A stretch of 64,000 nucleotides of DNA from Mariniflexile fucanivorans (GTDB taxonomy: Bacteria; Bacteroidota; Bacteroidia; Flavobacteriales; Flavobacteriaceae), in assembly GCF_004341235.1 (NCBI RefSeq), contig NZ_SLUP01000009.1:124001-188000 (forward strand), in the 5' to 3' direction. The translations under genes and the position numbers were made by a program. The notes below the pieces were generated by a model. The model was given only the letters and a program-made list of their open reading frames with translations. It did not search any database and was not told the origin of the DNA. Positions 63,531-64,000 of the stretch are shown piece after piece (position 1 is the stretch's first letter; each line of letters opens with the position of its first letter).

Positions 63531-64000
63531 ATGATTGAAGCAAATTATTTAGTCATTGGTTCAGGAATTGCTGGATTAACCTTCTCGGTTAAAATAGCTG
63601 AAAAATTTCCTGACAAAAATGTTATTATTGTAACCAAAGCTAGTGAAGACGAATCCAACACCAAGTATGCACAAGGTGGCGTTGCGGTTGTTTTAGATGC
63701 TGAAAAAGATTCTTTTAAAAAACATATTAAAGACACTCTTATTGCTGGTGATGGTTTATGCGATAAAGAAGTGGTTAAAATGGTTATAACAGAAGGACCT
63801 AAACGACTTCAAGAACTCCTGCTTTGGGGCGCTAATTTTGATTTGGATGCTAGTGGTGAGTTCGATTTAGGAAAAGAAGGAGGCCATTCAGAATATAGAG
63901 TTGTACATCATAAAGACATCACGGGTTATGAAATAGAACGTGCCTTACTTAAACGTGCACATCAACTGCCAAATATTAGTATTTTACCACATCATTTTGC
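63531..64000 (+). CDS. nadB: L-aspartate oxidase, N-terminal part (3' end outside window)
   Basis: The frame from ATG 63531 is open to the window edge (156 codons). The N-terminal FAD motif is 'YLVIGSGIAGLTFSVKIAE', then 'SNTKYAQGGVAVVLDAEKDS' (AQGG is diagnostic of NadB), 'HIKDTLIAGDGLCDKEVV' and 'GKEGGHSEYRVVHHKDITG' (GGHS.RVVH). The enzyme oxidises aspartate to iminoaspartate, which NadA uses. The 3-base gap after nadA supports cotranscription and channelling of the unstable product. Confidence 0.95.
   Translation, partial: MIEANYLVIGSGIAGLTFSVKIAEKFPDKNVIIVTKASEDESNTKYAQGGVAVVLDAEKDSFKKHIKDTLIAGDGLCDKEVVKMVITEGPKRLQELLLWGANFDLDASGEFDLGKEGGHSEYRVVHHKDITGYEIERALLKRAHQLPNISILPHHF

Noticed and set aside
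1-64000. CRISPR arrays, prophage, insertion sequences, tRNA or rRNA genes
   Set aside because: No regularly spaced repeats, transposase, phage structural gene or tRNA cloverleaf was recognised on either strand by reading; small tRNAs could be missed without a covariance-model search.

Overview
This window is chromosomal DNA from a member of the Bacteroidota, almost certainly a marine or other environmental Flavobacteriaceae. The evidence is the AT-rich sequence, start codons without Shine-Dalgarno sequences, many TAnnTTTG (-7) promoter elements with an upstream TTG, a TonB receptor with an N-terminal carboxypeptidase-like domain, many lipoproteins, and family members typical of flavobacteria (DUF3109, DUF2490, YicC next to gmk and nadD, an OlsF-like acyltransferase). 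No rRNA, tRNA, CRISPR array or intact insertion sequence was seen. Both ends are cut: the left end holds the tail of an AAA/DUF4143 ATPase and the right end the start of nadB.

Left third (1-17.9 kb): mostly housekeeping. It holds yicC-gmk-nadD, a LysR/YeiH pair that looks like the sulfite-responsive YeiE-YeiH module, a DUF445 membrane protein, a lipoprotein, gpsA, a dCMP deaminase overlapping an S41 protease, two decayed genes (a lipoprotein broken by an in-frame TAG and a ParE toxin remnant), a small flavoprotein/MarC cluster, DUF3109, and nrdB-nrdA (class Ia ribonucleotide reductase).

Middle (17.9-44.5 kb): first, phosphate uptake and outer-membrane functions: ppnP, a PiT phosphate transporter with a PhoU-like tail, an OprO/P-type porin, a small MORN protein, and a TonB receptor with a beta-helix lipoprotein and a stand-alone CarboxypepD_reg protein. 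TGTTA-type repeats with an 11-bp period lie beside several of these genes and resemble Pho boxes. Next come dgt, a hydroxyacid dehydrogenase, a lipoprotein serpin, TauE/SafE, TM2, and an acetyltransferase-lysC-olsF operon divergent from fbp. Then follows SulP-Usp-carbonic anhydrase-DUF2490-SulP, which looks like a bicarbonate acquisition module. PEP carboxylase, a bicarbonate consumer, lies further right.

Right (44.6-60.2 kb): a nitrogen assimilation island. gltB-gltD (GOGAT) point left. To the right are a BBP2-type porin and three alternating ammonium transporter/PII pairs (amt-glnK three times). All three PII proteins share an unusual T-loop in which the residue matching E. coli Gln39 is Glu. 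ppc converges on the island.

Right end (60.5-64 kb): a conserved 609-residue protein of unknown function with six cysteines, five of them in its C-terminal half. It lies behind a CRP/FNR-like dyad and in front of nadA-nadB (quinolinate synthesis). It is one of the best candidates for undescribed biology here, together with the triple amt/PII array.
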